DNA of 64,000 bases, from assembly GCF_003589925.1 (NCBI RefSeq), contig NZ_CP032382.1, positions 2,356,001-2,420,000 on the forward strand. The letters run 5' to 3'. The DNA comes from Chryseolinea soli (GTDB lineage: Bacteria; Bacteroidota; Bacteroidia; Cytophagales; Cyclobacteriaceae). Below, piece after piece: positions 45,515 to 55,401 of the stretch; position 1 is the first letter of the stretch, and every line of letters begins with the position of its first letter. The notes under the pieces were generated by a model, which made no database searches, was not told the DNA's origin, and saw only the letters and a program-made list of their open reading frames with translations. A program made the position numbers and the translations under genes.

Positions 45515-48500
45515 ATGAGACGAATTCTACTGTTTTCCCTGTTAATTTCTTCCCTTTCATCATACTCCCAGCTTTCGCCTTCATCCGGAAGTTTTCAGGG
45601 GATATGGGGTGGCAAATCGATATTTGGTGACCTCGACAACGATGGTGACCTGGATTTGATCGTATCGGGCAATACCAATTTTCTCAACACTACCTCGACC
45701 ATTTATCGCAACGATGGCAATGGAATTTTCACGGCCGTAGCCACGCTGGCCGGGACAAACGACGGCAGCGTCGACCTTGGCGATTACGACCAGGACGGGT
45801 TGATCGATATTTTGATGGTGGGCAGCATTGAAAACACGACGAGTGTCGGAACGCTTCTTCTCAAGAACCAAGGCAACTTTCTGTTTCAAAAAACCAGCCA
45901 TTCCCTCCCTAACATCATTTGGGGCGAAGCCAAGTTTGCGGACTTCGACAACGACGGAGACGAAGATGTAGTGGTGCTGGGCTCGAACATATCGGACAAC
46001 TATCATGATATCTTTATCAACACCAATGGCGTCTTTAAAGCCCTTGGTTTGAACCTCGCCAGGTATAGCGACCCCGCCATAAGTATCGGTGACTACGACC
46101 TCGACAGCGATCTCGACTATGTTGTGGTGGGATCAGGCACGTCCAACACACCTGCGATTTTCAAGAACGAAGGAGACAATAAGTTTGTACCCGTTTCCAT
46201 TTATGACAATCCCATCTCCGATGGAGCCGTGGCCTGGGGAGATTTTGACAACGACCGCTACCTGGACCTGGTGATCATGGGATTTGACGAGATATTGGCA
46301 ACCGATCGGATGGTCCTATTGAGAAACACAGGCGCCGATAAATTTACAAATGTGGCTACTCCCTTCGAAGGTGTGTCGGGAGGGAATGTAGTGCCGGGAG
46401 ACATGGACAATGATGGCGATCTTGATGTTATTGTTACCGGTAGAAAACGAAGCAGTACAACGGTGGCCAGTACGACGGCCTACTTCAATACGAACGGTGC
46501 CTTTGCAAAGCAAGCCATTGCACTGCCGGCCCTTACTTTCTCCAATGTCACACTCGGCGATGCCGATAACGATCTTGACCTGGATCTGGTGGTGTCGGGT
46601 TCAGAGATCGGCAGCCTCCTGAATGGTAAGACTTACCTTTATTTGAATTCACCCACCACAGCCAATACAAGACCAACCGCCCCGGCTTCACTTCAGGCTA
46701 CACCGGATGGTCAGCAGGTAAAATTGTCGTGGGGTGTAGGTACGGATGGTCAAACACCATCAAGCGGGTTAACGTATGCCCTCTATGTCAATAGTGCTCC
46801 GGGTCAAAATCATTCCGGCGAAAGTTTATCGACGGCTGCCGGATTCAGAAAGGTTGTCAAAATGGGCATCGCTCAACACAATCCGTCATGGAAGGTTGAT
46901 AACCTGGCACCGGGCACTTACTATTGGGGTGTTCAATCCATCGATGGAGGCTTTATGGGCTCGCCCTTTAGTACAGAAGGAAGTTTTGTCATTGGAAGCA
47001 ATTCTCCGGTGCTGACCACGCTGTCTTCGCTTGCCGAACTGGCCGGTAGCTCCATCATCATAAAGGGAAAGAATTTCATCGGAACGTCGTCGGTAAAGTT
47101 AAAGGGTGTGGAAGCCGTTTTTCAAGTCATCAATAGTACAACACTAAAGGTGGTCATCCCCACGGTGACAGGGGCAGGCAATTTCGCGGTAACCAATCCG
47201 GCGGGAACAGGCACTTCGTCACAATCTTTCTGTGTTATTCCTGCAAAACCCGTTTTAACCGGAAACACCAGTGTTTGTCCCGGGGTAGAATCTTATCAGG
47301 TAAACGGTATTGCGGGCGTGATGTACCACTGGACGGTGGACAATAGCAACGGTGAAATCGTTGAGGATAATAACAGCCAAGTAAAAATTAAATGGCGCAG
47401 CCGAGGACAATCCGTTGTGCGCGTAGTGCCCGAAAGTTGTGAAGCCGGCCCCGAAAGCACATTGGCCGTCCAGATAAAAGGGCCCGCGCTGAAACAAATA
47501 TATGGCAGTGTTTCGCCCAAAACTGAATCGATTGAACAATACTACGTCAGTTACGTTGCCGGCGAAAGTTACCAATGGACCTTGACGCGCGATGGACAGA
47601 CCGTGGGATCGTCTAATTCTTCGGACTTCACCATAAAATGGACGCAGCCTGGAGCATATGCTCTGCGCTTGAACACTAGCAATGCGGAATGTGCTGCAGC
47701 ACCCGTCGAACAAGTCCTCACTTTCGATGTCGTGCTGAATGCTTTCAGCTATCACTCCCAGATGCCATTTGATGTCACGAGCAGCCTGTCGCTGGCAGAT
47801 CTTGACAATGATGGCGATCAGGATTTTATCGCCAACGGAAATAGAATTTTCGAGAACATCATGCCGGCCGGATTTCGGGAAAAGACGTCGTCGCTTCCGG
47901 TTTCTACAAATGTTCGCTTTGCCGACACCGATGGTGACAATGACCTCGACATTTTGATGACCTACCGAAACGCACCCTACTACACGATAGCTGAATTCGA
48001 AAACCAGGGTGATTTCAAGTTCGGGGCAGCCAAAAAAGTAGCGGATAATCTATCGACACCCGTGGCAGATTACATCGACTTTGATAATGATGGTGATCTT
48101 GATATTGTTTCCATGGGGTCGGCCAGTATCCTGGTATTCGAACGCCTTGCCTTGAATAGCTTTCTCCGGACAGAGGCCTACACGCCTGTAGAAACAGCAA
48201 GCCTGAAGGGAGCAATGGATATCATCGATTTCAATGCAGATGGAAAGCAAGACATCGTTACCGGTGCCGGAGGAGTTTTTCTGAATACCGGGGCAAAATC
48301 GTTCGTTGCTCAAGTCATTAACTACCCTCAGACTAACGGCGGATTTGTGAAATGGGAAGATATGGATCAGGATGGCGACTTTGACCTGGCTTACGGTGGC
48401 ACAAACAGTATTGAACTGTATCAGAACAATGGCAACGCTTTTGTCAAGATCTATACCGATCCCAATGCTCCTTTTTCGTCTGTGCAATTTGCAGACATGA

Positions 48501-51500
48501 ATGGCGATGGCTGGAAAGATTTGGTTTCGGGTCAGCGGCCCGTGCGTGTTTCCTTCTATGATCACAGCAGCAATTCCTTTGGCAATATCATACAACAATT
48601 CGATGCCTTTGGCGCGTGGCGATCCACCGACAGTTCGTTGTCTGGCGTGATGGATTTGAATAAGGATGGAAAAAATGATTTGATGCTTTACTGCACATTT
48701 CTAAGCAATTCGTCTCTGCAATTTTTCACGAACAATGCGGAGGCCACATTGCCACCCACCCCGGTTCAATCACTGGCATCGAAGGTGGCTGGCAACGAGG
48801 TCACGTTCACTTGGCAAGGCGATGCAGCAAAGTCATTTGAGGTTATTGTCGGGACAACGCCCGGAGCGTTGGACAAAGTCTCCACAAGAAGTGATCTCAC
48901 ATCAGGCTATCGCAAAGTGCCCGTCATCGGAAATGCAGGCAACCGGAATTCCCTCACCTTAAGCAAGCTCTCACCAGGTACATATTATTGGAGCGTGCAA
49001 GCCATCGACAACGCCCTGCGCGGATCTGTGTTTGCAACGCCATTGTCTTTCACCATTCAAAACCCCCTGTTGAACGCACCGGATCAACTCCGGATTTCTT
49101 CGACGTCTGCGGGCATTTCGCTGACTTGGAAAGATAATTCCGATAATGAAACTGGTTTTATCATTGAACGATCCAGCGGAGTCGCGGCGAATTTTGTGCA
49201 GGTTGGCACGGTGGCGTCAGGCGTAACGGTTTTCAATGAGTCTATTTCCCTCGATGAAAATCAATACTACAGAATTAAGGCGTTTAACGACAACGGCCAG
49301 TCCTACTACAGCGAAATTATAGGTACCCCCGATGCGGTTATTTCTACTTTTCCATATTTTGAAAGTTTTGAAACGACAACCAGTCCATGGCACCAGCTTG
49401 ACGATCAGGAAGAGAGACTGATCTATTCCCCTTACCAACCTAACAACTGGACCCGGTACAGCAACGTTTTTGGCAGTATAGACGGTAAGTATTCTCTTCG
49501 CATCGAAGAGCGGTACGAATCGACGGCATACACGGTGGGGATTGAAAGTCCATATTTCGATATGTCGCGAATGACAAATCCTTGCCTCGTTTTCTATGTG
49601 TCAGGACCCCAGCAGGATTTGTCGTCATCGGTCAGTGGAATCAGAGTCTACGCTTCCGCGGACCAGAAAAAAACCTGGAGCAATATTTATGGTTTTGCAA
49701 CAGGATCGTCTGGTTGGACGCGACTACAGGTTCCATTGCTTACCTACAAAACAAATATTTCAAAGCTGCGCGTCGTCGGATTGCTTTCCTCCAACCAATT
49801 GCAAGTATTGGCCTTCGACAATATCAGGATTGTTGAATGCCCAACGGATCCGGGCAACCCCAAGGTTACCCAGTCGGGATCCAGCGACTTATTGTTAACC
49901 TGGACTGAGTCATTAAACGCATCGCAATATTTTCTGGAAAGAAGCGTGGACAACGGTTCGTATAAGGCAATCGACACCTTAGATGCCCCGGTAACTTCCT
50001 ATCTCGACAAAAACCTGGCCACCGGCAAGACCTATCGATACAGGATGTATACCGTGAATAATGAAGGACCGGCCTATTCCAACTATGTCAGATTCTCTGC
50101 GACGATGTTGTCAATTGCTCCGGTGGTGGAACACATAGCCGATCAGGAAATGAAAGCCATGTCCCAATTTTCGGTCGAGATGAAGGTCACGGACGATACA
50201 CCCGTTGCTTCGCTGAATATTACGGCCGAATCGGGCAACACATCGCTTCTTCCATCCGGAAATATTTCGATCGAAAAGAAAGTTGGCGTCATGGTGATAA
50301 AAGTAGTTTCCAATACAGAAACGACCGGCAGCTCCCTGATAACGATAAAAGTAAACGACGGGACCTATACTATCGAAAGCGCTTTCGGTCTCACCATCAA
50401 AGAAAAGAACGTTGCCCCGGTGATCGTCTCTCAAAAACAAGTGAACACCATAAACGAAGATGCTTCATGGACGATGGCAATAGACCAGCTTGTCGTGGAG
50501 GATACGGATAGCGACATCAGTCAACTGAAATTAATGGTGCTTCCAGGGGCGGATTATTCGGTTTCCGGAAATGTAGTAAGTCCTGCAAAGAATTTTAACG
50601 GCACCTTGTCGGTTGCGCTCCAGGTCAGCGACGACGTCGACGCCAGCGAACCCTTTGAATATACGTTGAAGGTCGCCGCCGTAAATGATGCACCGGTCAT
50701 AAAAGGAACCTCACCGTTGGGCAACTTCACGGAGGACCAACCGATATCCATTCCTTTAAGCATGCTTCAGGTCGAAGATCCGGACAATGCTTTTCCAGGT
50801 GATTTTTCAATGATCATCACGGCTGGTCAACAGTATACAGTACAACAAGGCACGCTTATTCCTGCCAAAGATTTTTATGGAACCTTAACCGTTCCCGTCC
50901 AAGTCTCCGACGGTTTGGCGTTAAGCAATGTATACGAACTTAAATTGACACTAACACCGGTGAATGATCCACCGGTTGTATCCGGGACGAATGGGCCTTT
51001 TGTCGCCAACGAGGATGAGCGATTCGTCATTCCGGTAAAGCAGTTGGTGGTGAAAGATCCGGATAACCAACTGGCAGAATTGTCATTTGTCCCCGAGCCC
51101 GGAGCGCATTTCACGATTTCGGGTGGATATATCCTTCCGGAAGAAAATTTCAACGGAACGCTCAAGGTGATGGGAAAAGTATTTGATGGAATGAGTTACA
51201 GCGATGCCGTTGAAGTGGCTGTGACGATAGTGCCCGTCAACGACATCCCCGTAGTGACGAACAGCCGCGCATTATCCGTGAATGAAGATCAGGAGTTTGC
51301 AATTCCCCTGGCGTTGTTTGACGTCTCTGATCCCGACAATGCGTTCCCGCAAGACTTCACACTGGATGTGCACGATGGAACAAATTATAGCGTTCGCGAT
51401 GGCCTGATCATTCCGGATAAAGATTTTTACGGAACGCTCGAAATACCCATTGCGATGAATGACGGAGCAGATGCTTCCGAGCCATATAATTTTCAAGTCG

Positions 51501-52324
51501 ACGTGTTGCCAGTCAATGATGCTCCGAAGGTACTTGGACTTCGGGAAGCCCTTACATCGCCGGAGGATACCCAGGTCACCATCAAGCCAGATGTGCTGAT
51601 CATAGAAGATGCCGACAATGTGACCGCTGATCTTCGTGTCATCGTCCTCGCCGGGGAACATTATTCGGTAAACGGGAATGACATAACACCGGGAAATAAT
51701 TTCAATGGCAAAATACTGGTGTCGGTCAGGGTAAGCGATGGCATAGCCAACAGTGAAGTATTTACTATTCCAATGGATGTGCAGCCCGTTAATGACCCTC
51801 CCGTCATCGAGGGAGCGAATAGATCCTTTACTTCGGCAGACGGTGAGCCTATTGCATTGGATGTAAAAGATTTTGTCGTAGTGGATCCTGACAACGAATT
51901 TCCGGTGGATCATACCTTGATCGTTCTCAACGGTGATCACTATACGTTTGAGGGAAACATTATTTCGCCGGTGAAAGGATTTGCCGGAACTTTAGAAGTA
52001 TCCATCCAAATATCAGATGGAACCGATGTTAGCAATACGTATCGTGTAGAGGTAACGGTCGAGCCGGTCTTGGCTGTTGAAGAACACAATTTGGATGGCG
52101 TAACACTTTACCCCAACCCTAACCGCGGAAAATTCAGATTGAGTCTTCCCTCGATCACAGAAAGGGTGTCGATATCGATTAGCGATAATATGGGACGTAA
52201 ACTGTATGACAACAGCATCACCGGCTCTGAAGTGGAGTTAGATCTTCAGATGGCTCCGGGCATGTATGTCCTTGAAATGGCTTCGGGCAGCAAAAAGGTT
52301 ATTAGGAAGTTTATTGTGAACTAG
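45515..52324 (+). CDS. Giant T9SS cargo: FG-GAP, IPT, PKD-like, FnIII and six cadherin-like repeats
   Basis: A 2269-residue secreted protein from the ATG at 45515 (MRRILLFSLLISSLSSYSQ signal). Order: FG-GAP/VCBS repeats (about 30-390), FnIII, an IPT/TIG-like domain (LKGVEAVFQVINSTTLKVVI), PKD-like domains, and a second FG-GAP block (about 755-1070). FnIII domains and a jelly-roll-like region (FESFETTTSPWHQL) follow. Six tandem cadherin-like repeats of about 90 residues have linkers of the type VNDPPVVSG. The Por sorting domain (LYPNPNRGKFRLSL to VIRKFIVN) ends it. A calcium-stabilised surface adhesin is the likely role. It is followed by a strong terminator. Confidence 0.9.
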   Translation: MRRILLFSLLISSLSSYSQLSPSSGSFQGIWGGKSIFGDLDNDGDLDLIVSGNTNFLNTTSTIYRNDGNGIFTAVATLAGTNDGSVDLGDYDQDGLIDILMVGSIENTTSVGTLLLKNQGNFLFQKTSHSLPNIIWGEAKFADFDNDGDEDVVVLGSNISDNYHDIFINTNGVFKALGLNLARYSDPAISIGDYDLDSDLDYVVVGSGTSNTPAIFKNEGDNKFVPVSIYDNPISDGAVAWGDFDNDRYLDLVIMGFDEILATDRMVLLRNTGADKFTNVATPFEGVSGGNVVPGDMDNDGDLDVIVTGRKRSSTTVASTTAYFNTNGAFAKQAIALPALTFSNVTLGDADNDLDLDLVVSGSEIGSLLNGKTYLYLNSPTTANTRPTAPASLQATPDGQQVKLSWGVGTDGQTPSSGLTYALYVNSAPGQNHSGESLSTAAGFRKVVKMGIAQHNPSWKVDNLAPGTYYWGVQSIDGGFMGSPFSTEGSFVIGSNSPVLTTLSSLAELAGSSIIIKGKNFIGTSSVKLKGVEAVFQVINSTTLKVVIPTVTGAGNFAVTNPAGTGTSSQSFCVIPAKPVLTGNTSVCPGVESYQVNGIAGVMYHWTVDNSNGEIVEDNNSQVKIKWRSRGQSVVRVVPESCEAGPESTLAVQIKGPALKQIYGSVSPKTESIEQYYVSYVAGESYQWTLTRDGQTVGSSNSSDFTIKWTQPGAYALRLNTSNAECAAAPVEQVLTFDVVLNAFSYHSQMPFDVTSSLSLADLDNDGDQDFIANGNRIFENIMPAGFREKTSSLPVSTNVRFADTDGDNDLDILMTYRNAPYYTIAEFENQGDFKFGAAKKVADNLSTPVADYIDFDNDGDLDIVSMGSASILVFERLALNSFLRTEAYTPVETASLKGAMDIIDFNADGKQDIVTGAGGVFLNTGAKSFVAQVINYPQTNGGFVKWEDMDQDGDFDLAYGGTNSIELYQNNGNAFVKIYTDPNAPFSSVQFADMNGDGWKDLVSGQRPVRVSFYDHSSNSFGNIIQQFDAFGAWRSTDSSLSGVMDLNKDGKNDLMLYCTFLSNSSLQFFTNNAEATLPPTPVQSLASKVAGNEVTFTWQGDAAKSFEVIVGTTPGALDKVSTRSDLTSGYRKVPVIGNAGNRNSLTLSKLSPGTYYWSVQAIDNALRGSVFATPLSFTIQNPLLNAPDQLRISSTSAGISLTWKDNSDNETGFIIERSSGVAANFVQVGTVASGVTVFNESISLDENQYYRIKAFNDNGQSYYSEIIGTPDAVISTFPYFESFETTTSPWHQLDDQEERLIYSPYQPNNWTRYSNVFGSIDGKYSLRIEERYESTAYTVGIESPYFDMSRMTNPCLVFYVSGPQQDLSSSVSGIRVYASADQKKTWSNIYGFATGSSGWTRLQVPLLTYKTNISKLRVVGLLSSNQLQVLAFDNIRIVECPTDPGNPKVTQSGSSDLLLTWTESLNASQYFLERSVDNGSYKAIDTLDAPVTSYLDKNLATGKTYRYRMYTVNNEGPAYSNYVRFSATMLSIAPVVEHIADQEMKAMSQFSVEMKVTDDTPVASLNITAESGNTSLLPSGNISIEKKVGVMVIKVVSNTETTGSSLITIKVNDGTYTIESAFGLTIKEKNVAPVIVSQKQVNTINEDASWTMAIDQLVVEDTDSDISQLKLMVLPGADYSVSGNVVSPAKNFNGTLSVALQVSDDVDASEPFEYTLKVAAVNDAPVIKGTSPLGNFTEDQPISIPLSMLQVEDPDNAFPGDFSMIITAGQQYTVQQGTLIPAKDFYGTLTVPVQVSDGLALSNVYELKLTLTPVNDPPVVSGTNGPFVANEDERFVIPVKQLVVKDPDNQLAELSFVPEPGAHFTISGGYILPEENFNGTLKVMGKVFDGMSYSDAVEVAVTIVPVNDIPVVTNSRALSVNEDQEFAIPLALFDVSDPDNAFPQDFTLDVHDGTNYSVRDGLIIPDKDFYGTLEIPIAMNDGADASEPYNFQVDVLPVNDAPKVLGLREALTSPEDTQVTIKPDVLIIEDADNVTADLRVIVLAGEHYSVNGNDITPGNNFNGKILVSVRVSDGIANSEVFTIPMDVQPVNDPPVIEGANRSFTSADGEPIALDVKDFVVVDPDNEFPVDHTLIVLNGDHYTFEGNIISPVKGFAGTLEVSIQISDGTDVSNTYRVEVTVEPVLAVEEHNLDGVTLYPNPNRGKFRLSLPSITERVSISISDNMGRKLYDNSITGSEVELDLQMAPGMYVLEMASGSKKVIRKFIVN

Positions 52325-52364
52325 AAAATCTAATCCCATTTGGTGGTATAACGTTATGAGACGA

Positions 52365-52396
52365 AAGCCCGAACCCAGTACGGGTTCGGGCTTTTG
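52365..52396 (+). terminator. Rho-independent terminator of the giant gene
   Basis: A perfect 12-bp stem (AAGCCCGAACCC / GGGTTCGGGCTT, loop AGTAC) followed by TTGG, 40 nt after the stop codon. The same arms make it partly bidirectional. Confidence 0.85.
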
Positions 52397-52476
52397 GTTT
52401 GTTTCCTTCTGCTGCAAGATTGAGCGTGGTCTTGCTGATGGACAGCTATGACAAATTGGGAGCTATACAGGAAAAA

Positions 52477-52929
52477 ATGAAAGGAAAGACTTTAGTAATA
52501 CTACTCTCTATTTGCCTGGTTGCCGGATTAATCTGGGTTGGCATTTCTATCGACTATTGGCGCGTCCTTCATTTTATAATCTGGAGACCCCAAGTGACGA
52601 TAAGAAAAGTCCATTTTCCCGGTGCTGACAAGAATTTGTACCTGAAAGCATACCACGATGGGCTTAACCGCACGGTTAAAGTCATTTCAGAATCTGGAAG
52701 CAGGTTCACCGGGCCGGATAGCGAAGAAGATTTTATGCTGTCTACACAACAAGATTTCTTCTATGAGACCAATGGCGACACGCTTAAAGTCTATCTGCCG
52801 GAAATTTTTACAACCCCCGGAAATCCGCCCGAAGGGATAGTGGTACAGCAATATCTTCTGGAAAATCCTGACTATATGAATCTTTACGACAAGAGAAGAA
52901 AAGGAGATTTGCACCTTGATATCTTTTGA
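52477..52929 (+). CDS. Small membrane-anchored protein of unknown function
   Basis: A 150-residue protein with an N-terminal hydrophobic anchor (TLVILLSICLVAGLIWVGI) and a charged extracytoplasmic part with no motif I recognise. The ATG at 52477 is chosen because the longer frame begins with a TTG inside the terminator tail. An in-frame ATG at 52438 is an alternative. It converges with the amidase gene, 36 nt away. Confidence 0.55.
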   Translation: MKGKTLVILLSICLVAGLIWVGISIDYWRVLHFIIWRPQVTIRKVHFPGADKNLYLKAYHDGLNRTVKVISESGSRFTGPDSEEDFMLSTQQDFFYETNGDTLKVYLPEIFTTPGNPPEGIVVQQYLLENPDYMNLYDKRRKGDLHLDIF

Positions 52930-52965
52930 AGCACCGCGAAAGACACCAAACGCGGCACAATCAGC

Positions 52966-53568
52966 TTACGCAACGACCACAACTTGTTCAACCAATGGCA
53001 GGAAATTCTTCTGACAGGCTTCCTTGGTGTTGCCGCCAAAGAAGTTTGTGCCTGGGCATGTTTTTGTGGTGCCGGTGCCCTCGACAACCTGTTTGCCGGT
53101 GTTCAAATCATACCAATGATGGTAGACAACAGACTTGGTGCTGATCCCTAATTTGAATTTAGCACACAGCAGCGCGTTGATGGTCACAATGGTGTGCTTG
53201 TGCTCTTCCGTCATCGTGTCTTTTCCCAGATCAAAATTGCCCAGGTGTTCCATGCAGATCCCGTTCGCATTGGCACCTTTGATGCCGGCGGGAAGCGTTT
53301 CGAAATTTCTGCAGATCGCCAGCATGCCATCGGGAAAGGTGGTGATGTTTTGTGCGATCTCGCTAAAGCCCCGTTCCTGGTGCGCAGCTTCCATGGAGAC
53401 CAGCCATGTAAAGTACTTATCGGTTTTCCGTTTGTTAAAAGCCTTGTAGTCCGGAAGAAAGGTGTGGTGATTTTGGATGAGGCTGATCTTTCTGTGCAGG
53501 ATCAGGTTGTCCAGCCACGATGCAAATTCGTCGAGGGTGAACAGAATGAATTTTCCTTGTTGGGTCAT
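52966..53568 (-). CDS. N-acetylmuramoyl-L-alanine amidase (Amidase_2/PGRP fold), no signal peptide
   Basis: A 200-residue protein. IQNHHTFLPDY gives the first zinc His, GICMEHLGNFD the central strand, VYHHWYDLNTGK the second His region, and TCPGTNFFGG the Cys ligand. These are the T7-lysozyme/PGRP amidase elements that cleave the sugar-peptide link of peptidoglycan. No signal peptide is visible, so it is either cytosolic (as phage endolysins are) or exported by another route. A promoter with a 5' stem-loop precedes it. It is followed at its 3' end by the convergent small membrane-protein gene. Confidence 0.82.
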   Translation of the reverse strand: MTQQGKFILFTLDEFASWLDNLILHRKISLIQNHHTFLPDYKAFNKRKTDKYFTWLVSMEAAHQERGFSEIAQNITTFPDGMLAICRNFETLPAGIKGANANGICMEHLGNFDLGKDTMTEEHKHTIVTINALLCAKFKLGISTKSVVYHHWYDLNTGKQVVEGTGTTKTCPGTNFFGGNTKEACQKNFLPLVEQVVVVA

Positions 53569-53614
53569 CGCTATCAGAATTTGAGGTTAAACATTTAAAA
53601 TGGGATAAAACAAA

Positions 53615-53697
53615 GAGCCCATCACGCACCCTGCTTGAAGCAGGGCGATGTGATGGGCTCCACATAATGAATATAGCACATTGACTTTGATTTGCAA
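53615..53697 (-). promoter_or_regulatory. Promoter plus 5'-terminal stem-loop (family member c)
   Basis: Minus strand: TTG (53697-53695) then TATATTCAT (53675-53667), 22 nt apart. The hairpin starts 15 nt after the -7 box: arms GAGCCCATCAC and GTGATGGGCTC (53660-53650 and 53625-53615), inner stem CCCTGCTT/AAGCAGGG, then CTTTGTTTTAT. The amidase ATG is 46 nt downstream. Same outer arms and spacing as 10199-10274 and 38648-38721. It also falls after the FnIII gene stop and could terminate that transcript. Confidence 0.65.
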
Positions 53698-53753
53698 TAA
53701 CCCAATGCGAACCTGGAGTTGATTCAGGATGCACGAGCTACTGCCGTGATCCC

Positions 53754-54377
53754 CTATGCCACAAACCGCATCACTTCATCGGAGTAGATGATGGTGGGGT
53801 CGGCCCCAACACCGGCTACGCGGAAGGTGTATTGTTTACCCGGTTCCAGGTGGTCGATGATCTTTGTGCGCGCGGTGCTGCCCACCGTGTGCCATTGGGT
53901 TTCGTCGGCGACGGGCACCAGGGCATATTGAAAGAAGTAACTCATGGCACCGGTCACTTTTGCTGTAGTCAGTTTAACAGAGCCCGGCTTGCTGGTGAGT
54001 TCGATGCGGAGATAAGCCGGTTTCTCCAGGCGGCCATAGGGCGAAGGACTCTTGCGCGCCTCGAATCCTGAGCTGAGCAGGATGCCCAGATCGTTGTTGC
54101 TTTTCACTTCTACCAGTGTGGCCAGCATGCGGAAGGCATGTTCAACGGCATCCCTCGCTTCATTTTTGTGAAAGGTGTCTTCTTTGGAGCCCGGCTGTTG
54201 ATCGGCCAGCGCTTGTTCATAGTTGGTGACCGCCGTTTTCAAGGCATCCAATTCCGGCAGCGGCGCCGGGAAGTTGGGGTTGTTGGTCATGCTGCTGATC
54301 ACGGACTGAACCTTCCCCATCAACGCGTCATCCGAAAGGCCGTTTATGTTCAGTGCGACCCTGTTTTTCTTTCTCAT
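53754..54377 (-). CDS. Fibronectin type III-domain protein, cytosolic
   Basis: A 207-residue protein. The N-terminal half (10-105) is helical, with NNPNFPAPLPELDALKTAVTNYEQAL. The C-terminal half is a fibronectin type III domain (YFFQYALVPV to LEPGKQYTFRVAGVG). No signal peptide. Similar helical-FnIII proteins occur widely in Bacteroidota as uncharacterised proteins. It is upstream of the amidase gene on the same strand, but the intervening promoter suggests separate control. Confidence 0.7.
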   Translation of the reverse strand: MRKKNRVALNINGLSDDALMGKVQSVISSMTNNPNFPAPLPELDALKTAVTNYEQALADQQPGSKEDTFHKNEARDAVEHAFRMLATLVEVKSNNDLGILLSSGFEARKSPSPYGRLEKPAYLRIELTSKPGSVKLTTAKVTGAMSYFFQYALVPVADETQWHTVGSTARTKIIDHLEPGKQYTFRVAGVGADPTIIYSDEVMRFVA

Positions 54378-55401
54378 AATTTTTGAAATTTATTTTTCGT
54401 TATGCCAGGTCTATCGGCAATCGCCATGCCGGGCCAAAACACTCTGTTTTACGACAAGGCCGGTGTGAAAAATTACATGCTTAAGATCACAGACCTCACG
54501 CAACACCATGCAATGCGAACCGTTGATCAACGCAGCAACCGGAAGGTGAACGGAAGATCAAAGTCTGTTTTACTTTGTGCCGTCGTTAAATTTTGTCAAA
54601 TCAATTTGGGAAGTGGGGTGGCAAAGGAGGTGTACCAAAGTTTAGTCACATTTCTACATGCATGATAGAGAAGGCATTGTTGGTGCATGCCGGCAACGAA
54701 GGATTGGCCCTCGACGGCGCTGAAAAAATGGTAAAGCATATTCTCTTTGGAGCAAAGGGGAATATTAAAATCGATTTTTGATATTCTTTTTAGAGTAAAG
54801 AGAATATTAAAAACGACAAACCATATTCTTTTTGGCGCAAAGAGAATATTAAAAACGATTCTCAATATTCTTTTTAGGGCAAAGAGAATATTAAAGACGA
54901 CAAACTATGTTCTTTTTAGAGCAAAAGGAATATTAAAAATGACAAACCCTGTTCTCTTTGATACAAGAGAAAGGACAGACGCGATGTACAGGACTTGTTT
55001 TTGAGGCAGCCATTGAAAAAGAAAGTGATAAACTGAATTCTTTTTGCAGTGGGAAGTATGAATGATGGTGAGGGGTGTATAAGAGCAGAAGCGAAGGTAT
55101 TACCTGCGGCTTGGTGCTCTTTATTTTAAGAGCAGGCAATGCCCGGTAAATGATGGTGGGTGACGACAACGCGATATTCAGCTGATATTGCCGATGAAAA
55201 AAAGTTGAACGATGTATTGACAGCGACAGACAATCGTTGCGATACTGCAACGACATTTCAGTATGCGTATGATTTTTGGAGGGTGCTTCGATGACGGCGT
55301 GACGATTGTGATCAACTGCAACTATACACTTCATGCAAGGGTTGTCCCGATTGGGCACAACAAATTCCCAAAGCTGGTCGCTTACTGCAAATTGCATTGC
55401 G
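54378..55401. other. Kilobase intergenic region containing the 42-bp array
   Basis: About 1 kb between two minus-strand genes. Its centre is the palindromic array at 54737-54983. The flanks (54378-54736 and 54984-55401) have several open frames, but none has a plausible start, composition or motif. The right flank contains an inverted repeat GGTGCTCTTTATT / AAGAGCA near 55115-55137. I see no tRNA or mobile element. Confidence 0.45.
54737..54983. repeat. Tandem array of six 42-bp palindromic units
   Basis: Unit starts at 54737, 54780, 54822, 54864, 54906 and 54948 (period 43, then 42 exactly four times). Each unit contains a dyad near AATATTCTCTTTG / CAAAGAGAATATT with a 3-nt loop such as gcg or aga. 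An A-rich linker follows, often AAACGACAAAC. The sixth unit is degraded. Because 42 is a multiple of three, both strands give a 14-residue periodic peptide (ILFRAKRILKTTNH-like), but no convincing start exists, so the peptides are probably by-products. Confidence 0.85.

Noticed and set aside
54737..54983. CRISPR array
   Set aside because: Repeats are contiguous 42-bp palindromic units with no unique spacers and no cas genes nearby.
54596..55004. Coding ORFs over the 42-bp array on both strands
   Set aside because: The 14-residue periodicity follows from the DNA period, appears on both strands and has no supported start, so it is probably a by-product of the repeat.
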